Assembly: GCF_000737195.2 (NCBI RefSeq)
Contig: NZ_JALM01000081.1
Location: 101,805 to 165,804, forward strand
Source: Sciscionella sediminilitoris
Lineage (GTDB): Bacteria; Actinomycetota; Actinomycetes; Mycobacteriales; Pseudonocardiaceae
Length of the DNA: 64,000 nucleotides
Direction of reading: 5' to 3'
Made by a program: the position numbers and the translations under genes. Below the pieces are notes generated by a model that was not told where the DNA came from, did not search any database, and saw only the letters and a list, made by a program, of their open reading frames with translations. Of the stretch, positions 44,037-51,661 are shown piece after piece (positions within the stretch are counted from its first letter, which is position 1; each line of letters starts with the position of its first letter).

Positions 44037-44459
44037 TCAGTGCGGGGAATCCACTCCGTAGGGCACCGCGCGAACCAGGGTCACTCCGACCGTGGCCCCG
44101 CTGGGCACCTGATAGGCGCGCCGCTCTCCCTGCCGGGCCCCGAGCACGGCGGCACCGAGCGGCGATTCGGGCGAATACGCGGCGAGCGCGCTGTCCTCGC
44201 CCGCGCTGGCGCCGAGCAGGAAGGTCTCCGGTTCCGGATCGTCGTCGAACCGGACGGTGAGCACCATGCCGGGCTCGGCGATCCCGTCGTCCGGTGGCCG
44301 AGTGCCCACCACCGCGTCGTCCAGCAGTGCCCGCAGGGTGCGGATGCGCGCGCCGCGATGGTCGGGGCCACCGGTCTGCTCCGTGGCACCGGCATCGGTG
44401 AGCTCCGCCAGCTCGGCGCGCAACCGGGCGTAGTCCTGCTCACTCAGCCAGGTCGTCAT
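44037..44459 (-). CDS. GreA/GreB C-terminal domain protein with shortened coiled coil (Rnk-like)
   Basis: A 140-residue protein whose C-terminal half matches the FKBP-like RNA-polymerase-binding domain of Gre factors (EDSALAAYSPESPLGAAVLGARQGE). The N-terminal coiled coil is only about 45 residues and lacks the acidic DLSEN tip needed for transcript cleavage. In size it resembles Rnk, which binds polymerase without stimulating cleavage. Its ATG overlaps the stop of the tiny coiled-coil gene. A competitor of true Gre factors is a plausible role, not shown. Confidence 0.82.
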   Translation of the reverse strand: MTTWLSEQDYARLRAELAELTDAGATEQTGGPDHRGARIRTLRALLDDAVVGTRPPDDGIAEPGMVLTVRFDDDPEPETFLLGASAGEDSALAAYSPESPLGAAVLGARQGERRAYQVPSGATVGVTLVRAVPYGVDSPH

Positions 44460-44632
44460 CGGTCCTCTTCCTTTCCGCGCAGCAGCCCGACATCCTTGGC
44501 GAATCCGGTCGCGAGCCGGACCAGCGCGTCCCGTTCGGTGCGCAACAGTTCGTTCTCCGAACGCAGCCAGTGCAGTTCGGCGAGCTCCGCCGGACCGAGC
44601 GCGGCCCCGTTCTCCGGATGCGATACCGACAT
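44456..44632 (-). CDS. Small coiled-coil protein with IS3 OrfA-like tail (58 aa)
   Basis: Short gene between the DadA-like and Gre-like genes. The protein is mostly one leucine-zipper helix: LHWLRSENELLRTERDALVR followed by LATGFAKDVG. This resembles the C-terminal zipper of IS3-family transposase OrfA, but the DNA-binding half and any partner transposase are absent. GAGG lies right before the ATG and the stop overlaps the Gre-like start, so it looks translated and coupled. It may be a domesticated fragment that binds the Gre-like coiled coil; that is inference. Confidence 0.65.
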   Translation of the reverse strand: MSVSHPENGAALGPAELAELHWLRSENELLRTERDALVRLATGFAKDVGLLRGKEEDR

Positions 44633-44650
44633 GACCTCATTCCTTCCCTG

Positions 44651-45889
44651 TTACCGCAACGGATCGAAGGCGCGCAGCACCTCGGGTTGTTTGCCGGTGG
44701 TGATCTGTTCGGCGAGCAGCCGCCCGGTGACCGGTCCATGGGTGAAGCCCCACATGCCGTGCCCGCCCGCCACATAGCAACCGGGCGCGACCGCGCCGAT
44801 CAGCGGGCGGCCGTCCGGGCTCACCGGCCGCGGTCCCACCCACTCGTCGTGCCGCCGCTCCCAGTCCACACCGGTCAGCAGCGGGCGCGCGGAGGCGATG
44901 ATCGCCTCGATCCTGGCCTGGTAGAGCGGATCGTCCGGGCCGCGGAATTCCATGGTCCCGGCGACCCGCAGCGCGCCCTGGTACGGCGTGCACGCCACCC
45001 GTACCCCGGGCAGGTAGATCGGACCGGGTACCGGTTCCTCGGTCGGCACGGTGAACGAGTAGCCGCGCCCGGCCCGCACCGGCACCCGGATACCCCAGTC
45101 CTTAGCGAGGCCGCCGAACCAGGCTCCGGTCGCCAGCACCACCGCGTCCGCGCCGAGGAACTCGCCGGCCCGCGTACGCACCCCGATCCGGCCCGCCTCG
45201 ACGACCTCGAACGGAGCCAGGATCCGCGCTCCCCGTTCGCGCACCGCATCGGCCAGCGCGGCGACGAACCCGCCCGGGTCCACGTAGCTCTGCCCGTCCA
45301 GCCGGATCCCCGCGCCGATGCGCTCGGAAAGCTGCGGCAGCTGCGCACGCACCTCCGGTCCGGTCAGGGCGGCATAGCCGAGCTCCTGCCCGGCCGAGGT
45401 GAGCCGCTCGAACTCGCGCAGCAGCCCGACCGCCTCCCGGCCGTTCTCGAACACCGCGGTGATCGGTGCCCGCTCGGTCCGCGCCGCCACCCCATTGGCG
45501 GTCAGCACGTCGAAGGCCTCCAGGCACTCCTCGTTCAGCGGCAGGTTCGCCCGCATCGCCCGGGTCCAGCTCCCCCAACCGCAGTGCGCAGCGAACCGCA
45601 GCAGGAAGCGCCACAGTCCGGGATCCGGGGTCATCGGTACATGCAAGGGGGCGCCCGGATCGAGCAGCGAGCGCAGTCCGTAGCGCAGCACCCCGGGCTC
45701 GTTCAGCGGAACCGCGAGGCCCGGCGACAGATAACCGGCGTTCCCCCAGGAAGCCCCGGCGGCCACCCCTTCCCGGTCCACCACGGTGACCTCGACCCCG
45801 CGCTCCTGCAGGAACCAGGCGGTGGACAGGCCGACGACCCCCGCCCCGACCACCACCGCGGACCTCGGCTCACCGGTCGTTCCCGCCAT
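44651..45889 (-). CDS. D-amino acid dehydrogenase-like FAD oxidoreductase (DadA family)
   Basis: A 412-residue DAO-fold flavoenzyme. It begins with the FAD motif VVVGAGVVGLSTAWFLQERG and ends with YVAGGHGMWGFTHGP, the DadA-type pattern. WGNAGYLSPGLAVPL near residue 50 is characteristic of D-amino acid dehydrogenases. GGAGGTGG precedes the ATG. It is divergent from a PucR regulator and followed by two small genes 18 bases away. Deamination of D-amino acids or a related secondary amine such as hydroxyproline is likely. Confidence 0.87.
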   Translation of the reverse strand: MAGTTGEPRSAVVVGAGVVGLSTAWFLQERGVEVTVVDREGVAAGASWGNAGYLSPGLAVPLNEPGVLRYGLRSLLDPGAPLHVPMTPDPGLWRFLLRFAAHCGWGSWTRAMRANLPLNEECLEAFDVLTANGVAARTERAPITAVFENGREAVGLLREFERLTSAGQELGYAALTGPEVRAQLPQLSERIGAGIRLDGQSYVDPGGFVAALADAVRERGARILAPFEVVEAGRIGVRTRAGEFLGADAVVLATGAWFGGLAKDWGIRVPVRAGRGYSFTVPTEEPVPGPIYLPGVRVACTPYQGALRVAGTMEFRGPDDPLYQARIEAIIASARPLLTGVDWERRHDEWVGPRPVSPDGRPLIGAVAPGCYVAGGHGMWGFTHGPVTGRLLAEQITTGKQPEVLRAFDPLR

Positions 45890-45969
45890 TCGCCACCTCC
45901 ATGTCTGTACGCCGTTCGGTTAACACCGAGCGTGGCCGACCGGAGCGCCCGAGGTGTTGTCGTCTTCGT

Positions 45970-45992
45970 ACAATCGACGGCATCGGAATTGT
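45970..45992. promoter_or_regulatory. Inverted repeat in dadA-like/pucR divergent promoter
   Basis: ACAAT (45970-45974) and ATTGT (45988-45992) flank 13 bases in the AT-richer part of the gap between the DadA-like and PucR genes. It is a modest candidate operator for PucR. Confidence 0.35.
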
Positions 45993-46025
45993 CGGATTTC
46001 CACCGGTACGGAGGATCGGGAACCG

Positions 46026-47585
46026 ATGGTGAAACTGCACCGCCTGATCACCGTGCTCGGCGGCTACGGCGCCCGGCTGGTCGGGCCCCGGCCCGCGGGC
46101 GAGACCGACCTGCGCAGCGTGGCGATGCACGACGGCACCGAGGAGACGCCCGCGACCGGGGATGTGTTCCTCGCGGTCGGTGTTCCCGATCCGGCCGAGG
46201 CCGTGCGGCTGGCCGAGGCGGCCCGGGCCGCGGTGCTCGTGGTGCGCACCGATCCGGAAACGGCCGCGGAACTGGGCACCGTGGCGGCCGGGCACCGGAT
46301 CGCGGTGCTGACCGCCGATCCCGCGGTGTCCTGGAGCCAGCTCGCCGAGGTCGTGTACGGGATGGTCTTCGAGGGCCGGGAGACCGAGTCCGGCCGTGGC
46401 CCGAGTGATCTGTTCGCCCTCGCCGACACGGTCGCGGCCGCGGTGGGCGCCCCGGTGACCATCGAGGACCGGCTCTGCCGGGTGATCTCCTACTCCAGCA
46501 GGCAGCACGACGCCGATCCGGTGCGGCACGAGACGATCCTGGGCAGGCGGGTGCCCGAGGCGGTCCGCGAACTGTTCGAGAAGCGCGGCGTGTTCACGCA
46601 CCTCGCGAATTCCGATGCGCCGCTGTTCGTCCCGGCCGCCCCGGAACACGGGCTGCGCGGGCGGATGGTGATCGCGGTGCGGGCGGGCCGGGAACTGCTC
46701 GGCTCGCTCTGGGTGACCTGCGACGCGCCGCTGTCGAGCACGCCATCGCGGCTGCTGTGCGACAGCGCGCACACGGTGGCGCTGCACCTGCTGCGGTCCC
46801 GGGTGAGCGCCGACCTGGAACGGCAGGTGGAGTCCGAACTGGTGATCCAGCTGCTGGAGGCCGGGCCGGATCCCGGCGCGGTGATCGGCAAGCTCGGCCT
46901 ACCACCGGGGCCCGCGCGGGTGATCGCCGTGCAGGCGCACGCGGGCGGGGAACGGCATGCCGCGATCATGCTCGCCTTCGAGCACGCCACCACCGGATTC
47001 GGCTGGTCCCGCCCGGGGCGCAGTGCCCTGTTCGGCGCGGGCGTCTACACCGTCCTGCCCTGCGGCGACGACCCCACGCCCGCCCAGGACTGGCTGGCCG
47101 AGCTGTTCGCGAGCCTGCCCGCGCACGTCGACGCCACGGCCGGGATCGGCGCCCCGGCCCTGCCCGCCGAACTGGCCGCGAGCAGGCGGGAGGCCGAGGA
47201 GAGCCTGGCACTGCACAGCAGCGCGCCGACGACCCCGCCGGTCTGCTACGACGAGTCCTGGGACCGGATCGTGCTGCAGCGGCTGCGCACCGCCGCGGCC
47301 TCCGGGCGCACCCCGAGCCGCGGACCGATCGCCGATCTCGCCGGCCACGACGCCGCGCACGGCACCGAGTACCTGCCGACCCTGCGGGCCTGGCTGCTCA
47401 CCCAGGGCGAACTGCCCAGCACCGCGCAGCGGCTGGACGTGCACCCCAATACGGTGCGGCACCGGCTGCGCAGGATGGGCGAGGTCACCGCGCTCGACCT
47501 GGACGACCCGCAGCGCAGGCTGGCCATGATGATCATGCTGGCGGCCGCGGATCAGGAGGCCGGGGCACCCCTGGACAACGAATGA
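46026..47585 (+). CDS. PucR family transcriptional regulator
   Basis: A 519-residue regulator with an N-terminal PucR-type ligand region, a central GGDEF-like segment and a C-terminal helix-turn-helix containing TAQRLDVHPNTVRHRLRRMGEVTALDLDDPQ split over about residues 470-500. GGAGG lies before the ATG. Such proteins commonly control purine or amino acid catabolism; its divergent partner is the DadA-like gene. The last 34 bases overlap the convergent VWA-like gene. Confidence 0.88.
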   Translation: MVKLHRLITVLGGYGARLVGPRPAGETDLRSVAMHDGTEETPATGDVFLAVGVPDPAEAVRLAEAARAAVLVVRTDPETAAELGTVAAGHRIAVLTADPAVSWSQLAEVVYGMVFEGRETESGRGPSDLFALADTVAAAVGAPVTIEDRLCRVISYSSRQHDADPVRHETILGRRVPEAVRELFEKRGVFTHLANSDAPLFVPAAPEHGLRGRMVIAVRAGRELLGSLWVTCDAPLSSTPSRLLCDSAHTVALHLLRSRVSADLERQVESELVIQLLEAGPDPGAVIGKLGLPPGPARVIAVQAHAGGERHAAIMLAFEHATTGFGWSRPGRSALFGAGVYTVLPCGDDPTPAQDWLAELFASLPAHVDATAGIGAPALPAELAASRREAEESLALHSSAPTTPPVCYDESWDRIVLQRLRTAAASGRTPSRGPIADLAGHDAAHGTEYLPTLRAWLLTQGELPSTAQRLDVHPNTVRHRLRRMGEVTALDLDDPQRRLAMMIMLAAADQEAGAPLDNE

Positions 47586-48418
47586 GCGCGCGCCCGTTCA
47601 CCGGCGAACAGCCCGAGCAGGGCGGCCGCGATCAGCGCCGCCACCCCCATCCCGAGAAACGGCCTGCTCACACTGGAGCGGACCACGTCGTAGCCGATCC
47701 GGTCGCGCAGCGCGGAGTAGGCCTGCTGGAGTTCGGGGACACTGTCCGCCTTGACCGAGGTCCCGCCGGACACCGCCGCGAGCCTGCGCAGCGCGTCCGG
47801 GCCGCTGCCCCGATCCGCGGCACCGACGCGGAAGGTGTCCACCGGGATGTGCGCCCGCGCGCACTCCGCCGCCGAGGCGAACTCCTCCGGCCCGATCCCG
47901 GTACCGTCCCCGAGCAGCAGGATCCGCTCCGGCACCGGGGTCGCGGGCACCGTCGAGCGGGTCACCCGCAGCGCCTCGGCCACCATGTCCGGTTGTCCCG
48001 CGCTGTGTTCCTGACCCGCCCGTTCGAGCGCGGCCAGGATCGGCGCCCGTTCCGGGGTCGGCGGGACGGCGATGGCAGGTGAACCGGTCACCAGGCCGAG
48101 CGCGATCCCCGGGGTGGTGGTCCAGACGAGCCCGTTCGCCGCGGCGAGTCCGTGTCCCGGGCGTGCTCCGTCCAGGGCAAGGGTGAGCTCTCCCTGATTC
48201 CGCGGCACCGGGTTCGGCGCGAGCGGTTCGGCGAACCCGATGGTCAGCGCGAGACAGCCGAGCAAGCCCAGTACGGCCCCGGCGTGCCCGGTCGGCGGCA
48301 GCCGGTGTCTGCGCGCCAGCAGCACATAACCGAGCACCAGCGCGGCGATCGGCACGAGCAGCACGAACCACAGCGGTTTCCCGAATCCATCGATGCCCAC
48401 CCCACCAGTGAACCGCAC
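47552..48418 (-). CDS. VWA-like membrane protein with degenerate MIDAS motif
   Basis: A 288-residue protein with a two-helix N-terminal membrane region (about 10-65), a von Willebrand A-like domain, and a C-terminal transmembrane helix (FLGMGVAALIAAALLGLF). The order matches actinobacterial VWA proteins of MoxR-linked operons, but no MoxR ATPase gene is nearby. The metal site DxSxS is replaced by LALDGARPG, so metal binding is doubtful. A GTG start is used; another GTG six codons later is possible. It overlaps the end of pucR. Confidence 0.75.
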   Translation of the reverse strand: MRFTGGVGIDGFGKPLWFVLLVPIAALVLGYVLLARRHRLPPTGHAGAVLGLLGCLALTIGFAEPLAPNPVPRNQGELTLALDGARPGHGLAAANGLVWTTTPGIALGLVTGSPAIAVPPTPERAPILAALERAGQEHSAGQPDMVAEALRVTRSTVPATPVPERILLLGDGTGIGPEEFASAAECARAHIPVDTFRVGAADRGSGPDALRRLAAVSGGTSVKADSVPELQQAYSALRDRIGYDVVRSSVSRPFLGMGVAALIAAALLGLFAGERARAHSLSRGAPAS

Positions 48419-48419
48419 C

Positions 48420-48453
48420 CGGGATGCGGAGCGGGTGAACGCCCCGCATCCCG
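48420..48453. terminator. Hairpin terminator upstream of VWA-like gene
   Basis: CGGGATGCGG (48420-48429) pairs perfectly with CCGCATCCCG (48444-48453) around a 14-base loop. It lies downstream of the small membrane ORF and the monooxygenase operon and just before the VWA-like start, a fitting place to stop the long minus-strand transcript. Confidence 0.6.
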
Positions 48454-48459
48454 CGGTGA

Positions 48460-48543
48460 TCAGTGATCGTGCTGACCGCGACCGGCGAGCACCAGCACCA
48501 GGAAGACGGGGATGAGAACGGCGATGACGATGATTTCCTGCAC
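48460..48543 (-). CDS. Putative 27-residue single-helix membrane peptide
   Basis: A GTG-started short frame encoding QEIIVIAVLIPVFLVLVLAG followed by a charged RGQHDH end: one clean transmembrane helix and a polar tail. Longer in-frame starts reach 48657 but add low-complexity sequence. It follows the monooxygenase gene by about 135 bases. The ribosome binding site is weak, so expression is uncertain; its helix composition is too regular to ignore. Confidence 0.4.
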   Translation of the reverse strand: MQEIIVIAVLIPVFLVLVLAGRGQHDH

Positions 48544-48678
48544 GATGGATCGGCTTTCGGGGTCAGGGCTGGCCAGGGAGGTCACCGTTCGATAACGGCT
48601 CATCCTGTGTGTCGCCGCCGCCCGCGCCCGTGTTACCGGTGCCGCGGAACGCTTCACACCGACCTCATCACCGGTCCG

Positions 48679-50565
48679 TCACCTGCCCTCGGCAACCCCG
48701 CAGAGCCCGGCGAAGAACTCCGCCAGTTCCCCGGTCGCCCGCAACGGAAACACCCCGGCGACGTACTGGTCCGGGCGGACGAGCACGATCGCGCCGTCCC
48801 GGTCGATCTCCCGCGCGGTGAAGATGTCCGCGTCCGGATCTGCGGCGTAGACCAGTTCGTAGTCGACCACCTGATACGGGCCGACCTTCGGCAGGTACGC
48901 CCGCGGCACCCGGCCGAGATCCACACCGGTGTGCGGCTGCTGATAGATCACCTTCACATCGAACCAGGCGTCCACGTCCCCGTCCGGCGGCGAGTACGCG
49001 CGCACCGGCGAGTCCGCGGATCCGCTGATCCACTCGGCGAACTCGGTGGCACCCGAGGGGTCACCGGCCGCGGACCGGTCGGCGAACACGTAGATCCGCC
49101 AGCGCCCGTCGGCGCGGTGATGGTGGCCGAGATGCACCGGGTTCCCGTCACAGACCCGGGTCACCGGATGGGACTTGAACCGTTTGCCGACCGGGAATCC
49201 GCCCGCCAGATCCTGGTGGTTGTCCGCGCCGACGATCATCGAGGGCTCGTAGCGCGTCATCAGCCCGGCGGGGAACTCGGCGGTCTTGACGTAGAACTCC
49301 TCCAGTTCGGCCGGATCGTCGAGCTCGTCCGGCTTCGCGGCCATCAGGCTCGACCACCGCCGGTCGAACTCGATCAGGTCCTGCGCGATCACCTGGCGCT
49401 CCGCGGAGTAGGTGTCCAGCAGCGTCTCGGGTGCCCGCCCGTCCAGCACGTGCCCGAGCTTCCAGGCGATGTTCCAGCCGTCCTGCATGGACACGTTCAT
49501 GCCCTGCCCCGCCTTGGCACTGTGCGTGTGGCAGGCGTCCCCGGTGATGAACACCCGGGGCGTGCGGGCACCGACGAGCTCGGCCGGTACATCGTCGAAC
49601 TTGTCGGTGAGCCGGTGCCCGACCTCGTACACGCTGCGCCAGGCGACGTGTTTCACCCGCAGCGTGTACGGATGCAGGATCACGTTGGCGCGCGCCTCCA
49701 CCTCTTCCTGCGTGGTGTTCCGCACCGCTCCGCCGTCGTCCTCGCGCACCTCGCCCAGGTCCACGTACATCCGGAACAGGTGATTGCCCTCGCGCGGGAT
49801 GTGCAGGATGCTGCCGCCGTCGTGCGACTGGATCGCGCATTTGGTGCGGATGTCGGGGAAATCGGTCTCCGCGAGCACATCCATCACACCCCAGGCGTGG
49901 TTGGCCTGATCCCCGGTGAGCTCGCGGCCGATCGATTCGCGCACCCTGCTCCGCGCGCCGTCGCAGCCGATCACGTACTTGGCGCGGACCCTCCGTTCCG
50001 GTTCCCCGTCCCGGCGCAGGGTCACGGTGACCGGGTACTCCCCCTGTTCGGCGATATCGAGCGTGACGAACTCGTAGCCGTAGTCCGGTTCCACGCGCGC
50101 GGGTGCGTTCCGTGCCGACTCGGCGAAGTAGTCCAGCACCCGCGCCTGGTTGACGATCAGGTGCGGGAACTCGCTCACCCCTTCCGGGTCATCGGGTGCC
50201 AGCGCGGCGCGCACGATGTTCTCCGGGTGCTCCGGATCGGGTTTCCAGAAGGCCATCTCGGTGATCCGGTAGGCCTCCTCGACGATCCGGTTGGCGAACC
50301 CGAAGGCCTGGAAGGTCTCCACGCTGCGCGCCTGGATGCCGTCCGCCTGACCGATTTCCAGCCGCCCCGGGCGCTGGTCGACGATCCGCGTGACGACGCT
50401 CGGGAACTGGGCCAGCTGGGCGGCCGCGATCATCCCCGCGGGCCCGCTGCCCACGATGAGCACATCGACCTCATCGGGAAGCTCCGCGGGCCGGTCGATC
50501 CCGGTGCCCGCCGCGGGCTGCACCCGGGGATCGCCGGAGACGTATCCATGGTGGTGAAACTGCAC
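48679..50565 (-). CDS. FAD-dependent aromatic monooxygenase (phenol 2-monooxygenase/MobA-like)
   Basis: Single-component flavoprotein hydroxylase of 628 residues. Seen are the FAD motif LIVGSGPAGMIAAAQL, the DG motif in CDGARSRVR, the GD motif in ITGDACHTHSAKAGQGMN, and a thioredoxin-like C-terminal domain, as in phenol hydroxylase and 3-hydroxybenzoate 4-hydroxylase. A GTG start follows GAGGAG. It is the last gene of the homoprotocatechuate operon, 46 bases after hpaD, so it probably makes 3,4-dihydroxyphenylacetate from a monohydroxyphenylacetate, in place of the usual two-component HpaBC. Confidence 0.87.
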   Translation of the reverse strand: MQFHHHGYVSGDPRVQPAAGTGIDRPAELPDEVDVLIVGSGPAGMIAAAQLAQFPSVVTRIVDQRPGRLEIGQADGIQARSVETFQAFGFANRIVEEAYRITEMAFWKPDPEHPENIVRAALAPDDPEGVSEFPHLIVNQARVLDYFAESARNAPARVEPDYGYEFVTLDIAEQGEYPVTVTLRRDGEPERRVRAKYVIGCDGARSRVRESIGRELTGDQANHAWGVMDVLAETDFPDIRTKCAIQSHDGGSILHIPREGNHLFRMYVDLGEVREDDGGAVRNTTQEEVEARANVILHPYTLRVKHVAWRSVYEVGHRLTDKFDDVPAELVGARTPRVFITGDACHTHSAKAGQGMNVSMQDGWNIAWKLGHVLDGRAPETLLDTYSAERQVIAQDLIEFDRRWSSLMAAKPDELDDPAELEEFYVKTAEFPAGLMTRYEPSMIVGADNHQDLAGGFPVGKRFKSHPVTRVCDGNPVHLGHHHRADGRWRIYVFADRSAAGDPSGATEFAEWISGSADSPVRAYSPPDGDVDAWFDVKVIYQQPHTGVDLGRVPRAYLPKVGPYQVVDYELVYAADPDADIFTAREIDRDGAIVLVRPDQYVAGVFPLRATGELAEFFAGLCGVAEGR

Positions 50566-50611
50566 CGTTGCTCCTCAGTACCTCTCTCCGCAGTGCACGC
50601 GCCGGTGCCGG

Positions 50612-51661
50612 TCACAGGGAATTGCCGAGTTTGAAACCCGAACTCTCGTCCTTGCGCGTGTAGGAGAACCCGTCGGCGCCCACTGTCACGGCCATCTCGC
50701 TGCTGTCGGTGCGCTGCTGCAGCGGCTGCGGTTCACCGTCCAGGTCGAGCACCGGGGTGGCCTCGGTGTACCAGGAGGGCACCACCGGATTGCCCCACCA
50801 GTCGCGCCGCTGATTGTCGTGCACGTCCCAGGTCACCACGGGATTGTCCGGGTCACCGGTGTAGTAGTCCTGGGTGTAGATCTCCACCCGGTGCCCGTCC
50901 GGATCACGGATGTAGAGGTAGAAGGCATTGGACACGCCGTGCCGTCCCGGACCGCGTTCGATGACGTCGGACTTGCGCAGCGCCCCGAGTTTGTCGCAGA
51001 TGGACAGGATGTTGTGCTTCTCGTGGGTGGAGAACGCCACGTGGTGCAGTCGCGGACCGTCCCCGCCGGTGAGCGCGGTGTCGTGCACGGTGTCCTTGCG
51101 CCGCAACCAGGCCGCGTAGGTTGTGCCTTCCTCGTCCTTGATGTCCTCGGTGACCCGGAAACCCAGTTCCTCCAGGTATTCCCGCCCCTTCGGCACATCG
51201 GGGGTGACCTGGTTGAAGTGGTCCAGCCGCACCAGGGCGCCCGGGGTGTAGAGGTCGTAGCGCCAGGCCAGCCGCTCCACGTGTTCGACCTCGTAGAAGA
51301 ACTCGTACGGGAACCCGAGCGGATCGGTGACCCGCACCGCGTCGCCGATTCCCCTCACGAAACCGTCCGCGCGGCGTTCGGTGCGGCAGCCGCGCGCGGC
51401 GAACCATGCCTGGGCGCGGTCCACGTCCTCCGGGGTGCGCACCCGGAACGCGAACGCGGCCGCTGCGGCCACCGGTCCCTTGCGCAGCACCAGATTGTGG
51501 TGGATGAACTCCTCGAGCGAACGCAGGTAGATCGCGTTCTCGTCCTCCTCGGTGACCACGAGCCCCAGAGTGTCCACATAGAACTCCCGGGACGCCGCGA
51601 GATCGGTGACCACCAGCTCCAGGTAGGCGCAGCGGAGAATGTCGGGTGGCGTGCTGCTCAT
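50612..51661 (-). CDS. hpaD: Homoprotocatechuate 2,3-dioxygenase
   Basis: Extradiol dioxygenase of 349 residues that opens 3,4-dihydroxyphenylacetate next to the catechol hydroxyls. It has four VOC modules and is strikingly like the Brevibacterium enzyme. Metal ligands are His148, His207 and Glu260, and the second-shell residues His193, His241 and Tyr250 are all present at one constant offset of seven from the Brevibacterium numbering (155, 214, 267, 200, 248, 257). The C-terminal lid ending in SGFKLGNSL is intact. Metal may be Fe or Mn. The start overlaps the aldehyde dehydrogenase stop. Confidence 0.96.
   Translation of the reverse strand: MSSTPPDILRCAYLELVVTDLAASREFYVDTLGLVVTEEDENAIYLRSLEEFIHHNLVLRKGPVAAAAAFAFRVRTPEDVDRAQAWFAARGCRTERRADGFVRGIGDAVRVTDPLGFPYEFFYEVEHVERLAWRYDLYTPGALVRLDHFNQVTPDVPKGREYLEELGFRVTEDIKDEEGTTYAAWLRRKDTVHDTALTGGDGPRLHHVAFSTHEKHNILSICDKLGALRKSDVIERGPGRHGVSNAFYLYIRDPDGHRVEIYTQDYYTGDPDNPVVTWDVHDNQRRDWWGNPVVPSWYTEATPVLDLDGEPQPLQQRTDSSEMAVTVGADGFSYTRKDESSGFKLGNSL

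Noticed and set aside
44456..44632. Insertion sequence IS3 at the small OrfA-like gene
   Set aside because: No terminal inverted repeats, no OrfB/DDE transposase and no target duplication are visible; only the zipper resembles OrfA.
48420..48453. Operator for the VWA-like gene
   Set aside because: The GC-rich ten-base stem with 14-base loop looks like a terminator for the minus-strand transcript rather than a protein-binding dyad.
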